NCBI RefSeq assembly: GCF_049319665.1
Contig: NZ_JBMOUD010000006.1
Location: forward strand, 224,039 to 288,038
Length of the DNA: 64,000 nucleotides
Direction of reading: 5' to 3'
Source of the DNA: JBMOUD01 sp049319665
GTDB taxonomy: Bacteria > Pseudomonadota > Gammaproteobacteria > Enterobacterales > Enterobacteriaceae
The notes beneath the pieces are model-generated. The model made no database searches and was not told where the DNA came from. It was given only the letters and a program-made list of their open reading frames with translations. This document shows positions 63,170-64,000 of the stretch, piece after piece (the stretch's first letter is position 1; every line of letters starts with the position of its first letter). Made by a program: the position numbers and the translations under genes.

Positions 63170-64000
63170 TTAGAAATTCCAGGTAATGCCCGCGTTAACG
63201 CTGTTGTCCTGGTAATTCTGCGATAACAAACCACCGTAGCCCAGTGATAAGGCGGTGTTTTTGTTCACTGACGCTTCAACACTGGCCTTGATCACCGCGC
63301 CATCGCGGGAGGCAGAGACACTTTCTGTCACGAACGATGAGTTACCGCTGGCAAAACGTAATCCAGTGCCGCGATCCAGATAGCCATAGTTATGTTGCCA
63401 GCCCAGCTCTCCACGCAGCACCAGCGTGGTTTGCTTGCTTGCCTGCCATGACGTGTCGGCGCGTAATCCCAGTGTTGATAAGGTGGCTTCGGTATGCTGC
63501 TTATCGCCATGTAAGGCCGCTGCGCCGCCGTTCTCATCAAAACCATTGTTTTTAAGATTTACATACGCCAGGTTTGCAAATGGCTCCAATTGTACCGGGC
63601 CGGTTTGCAGGCCATAACCGGTTTCAACAAACACCTGCCCGGTTCCCGCACCATATTTGGCCTTCTCACGATCGAACTGCGAACCATAGTTAACTGAGCG
63701 CGTGGTATCAAAGCGATGCCAGGTGTAGCTGGTGCCAGTGCGCAATGCGAGGGCGCCCCACTGCTTGCTGCCATAAACACCAATATGGTAGTTATCGCTG
63801 TCGGCTTTGCTACTGCTGTCACCGCGTAATGAAGTGCGGGTATACCCGGTCGCCACACCCACTCTCAGATTATTGGCATAGGCATTATCCAGCCCTAACA
63901 GCACACCATAGGTCGAGGCATGATAACCCGTGGCATTGGTGTTACCCGAGGTATGATCCCAGGCACCCAGCAATTGCGCCCACGCGCCGCCGTCTTCATC
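63170..64000 (-). CDS. Autotransporter beta-barrel domain, N-terminus beyond right edge
   Basis: The frame is open to the window edge (at least 276 residues) and stops at 63170. It is the C-terminal translocation barrel of a type Va autotransporter: alternating amphipathic strands (GAWDHTSGNTNATGYHAS, DNYHIGVYGSKQWGAL, TSYTWHRFDTTRSVNYG, LEPFANLAYVNLKNNGF, LSLGYGGLLSQNYQD) and the final aromatic residue (ITWNF) recognised by the Bam complex. The passenger lies to the right, so the substrate or adhesin function is not visible. Only the barrel is certain. Confidence 0.92.
   Translation of the reverse strand, partial: DEDGGAWAQLLGAWDHTSGNTNATGYHASTYGVLLGLDNAYANNLRVGVATGYTRTSLRGDSSSKADSDNYHIGVYGSKQWGALALRTGTSYTWHRFDTTRSVNYGSQFDREKAKYGAGTGQVFVETGYGLQTGPVQLEPFANLAYVNLKNNGFDENGGAAALHGDKQHTEATLSTLGLRADTSWQASKQTTLVLRGELGWQHNYGYLDRGTGLRFASGNSSFVTESVSASRDGAVIKASVEASVNKNTALSLGYGGLLSQNYQDNSVNAGITWNF

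Noticed and set aside
1..64000. tRNA, rRNA, CRISPR, prophage or transposase genes
   Set aside because: None of the characteristic sequences or protein motifs was found on either strand.

Overview
The window looks like the chromosome of a Gram-negative gammaproteobacterium of the order Enterobacterales. A Yersinia-like member of the Yersiniaceae is my best guess. The reasons are a near-identical PuuP putrescine importer, an NfsB nitroreductase, an ERIC-derived leader, a type V autotransporter, periplasmic and Tat-exported proteins, many LysR regulators and moderate GC. The genus is an inference. No rRNA, tRNA, CRISPR array, integrase or intact insertion sequence was seen. The content is mostly accessory: transport, small-molecule catabolism and regulators, with a bacteriocin locus.

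Region by region: 1-2.5 kb, two glycosyltransferases on the minus strand (the first cut by the left edge). 3.2-5.6 kb, a DUF4440 protein, then a colicin M-like bacteriocin behind a perfect LexA box, facing a small convergent membrane protein that is the obvious immunity candidate. 5.9-7.5 kb, a secreted metallo-beta-lactamase-fold hydrolase and an exported ClpP-like serine protease. 7.8-11.6 kb, a LacI regulator with a sugar or sugar-acid module (MFS carrier, SDR dehydrogenase, RbsD/FucU mutarotase). 11.7-14.3 kb, an MFS/LysR pair and two tandem lipoproteins of only 25 and 28 residues. 14.8-16.4 kb, a two-gene operon of a YaaW/UPF0174 protein and an unrecognised coiled-coil protein. 16.6-23.7 kb, a large wHTH-NTPase-TPR regulator divergent from an MFS pump, puuP, and another MFS carrier. 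23.9-33 kb, mostly single small genes (YbaK-like, RidA-like, Rrf2, HEAT, flavin reductase, MCP, DsbA/FrnE-like, YwqK-like lipoprotein, TRIC channel), including a 31-residue membrane protein with a strong ribosome site.

33-42.3 kb holds an amidohydrolase and a nutrient-scavenging island: two SsuA/TauA-type binding proteins (one frameshifted in an A6 run), an SsuB-like ATPase, an SsuC-like permease, an acyl-CoA-dehydrogenase-like flavoprotein, a carboxymuconolactone-decarboxylase-family protein, a class II aldolase-like protein and an AraC regulator. This fits uptake and breakdown of an organosulfur or related organic compound. 42.3-44 kb is a LysR/nfsB divergent pair.

44-51.6 kb is a complete Nit1C cluster (nitBCDEFGH order, nitrilase plus radical SAM, GNAT, AIR-synthase-like, flavoprotein and two small conserved proteins), known from cyanide nutrition in other bacteria. 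Here it is divergent from a MocR-type regulator, and the intergenic region carries repeated ATGCAATCA boxes that look like its operators. 51.7-53.6 kb has a LysR gene and then a giant (about 620 bp) imperfect palindrome. 53.9-61 kb is a five-gene peptide operon: Tat-exported binding protein, two permeases, a fused double ATPase and an S15/CocE-type hydrolase. The right end has a LysR/NmrA-like divergent pair and the beta-barrel of an autotransporter cut by the edge.
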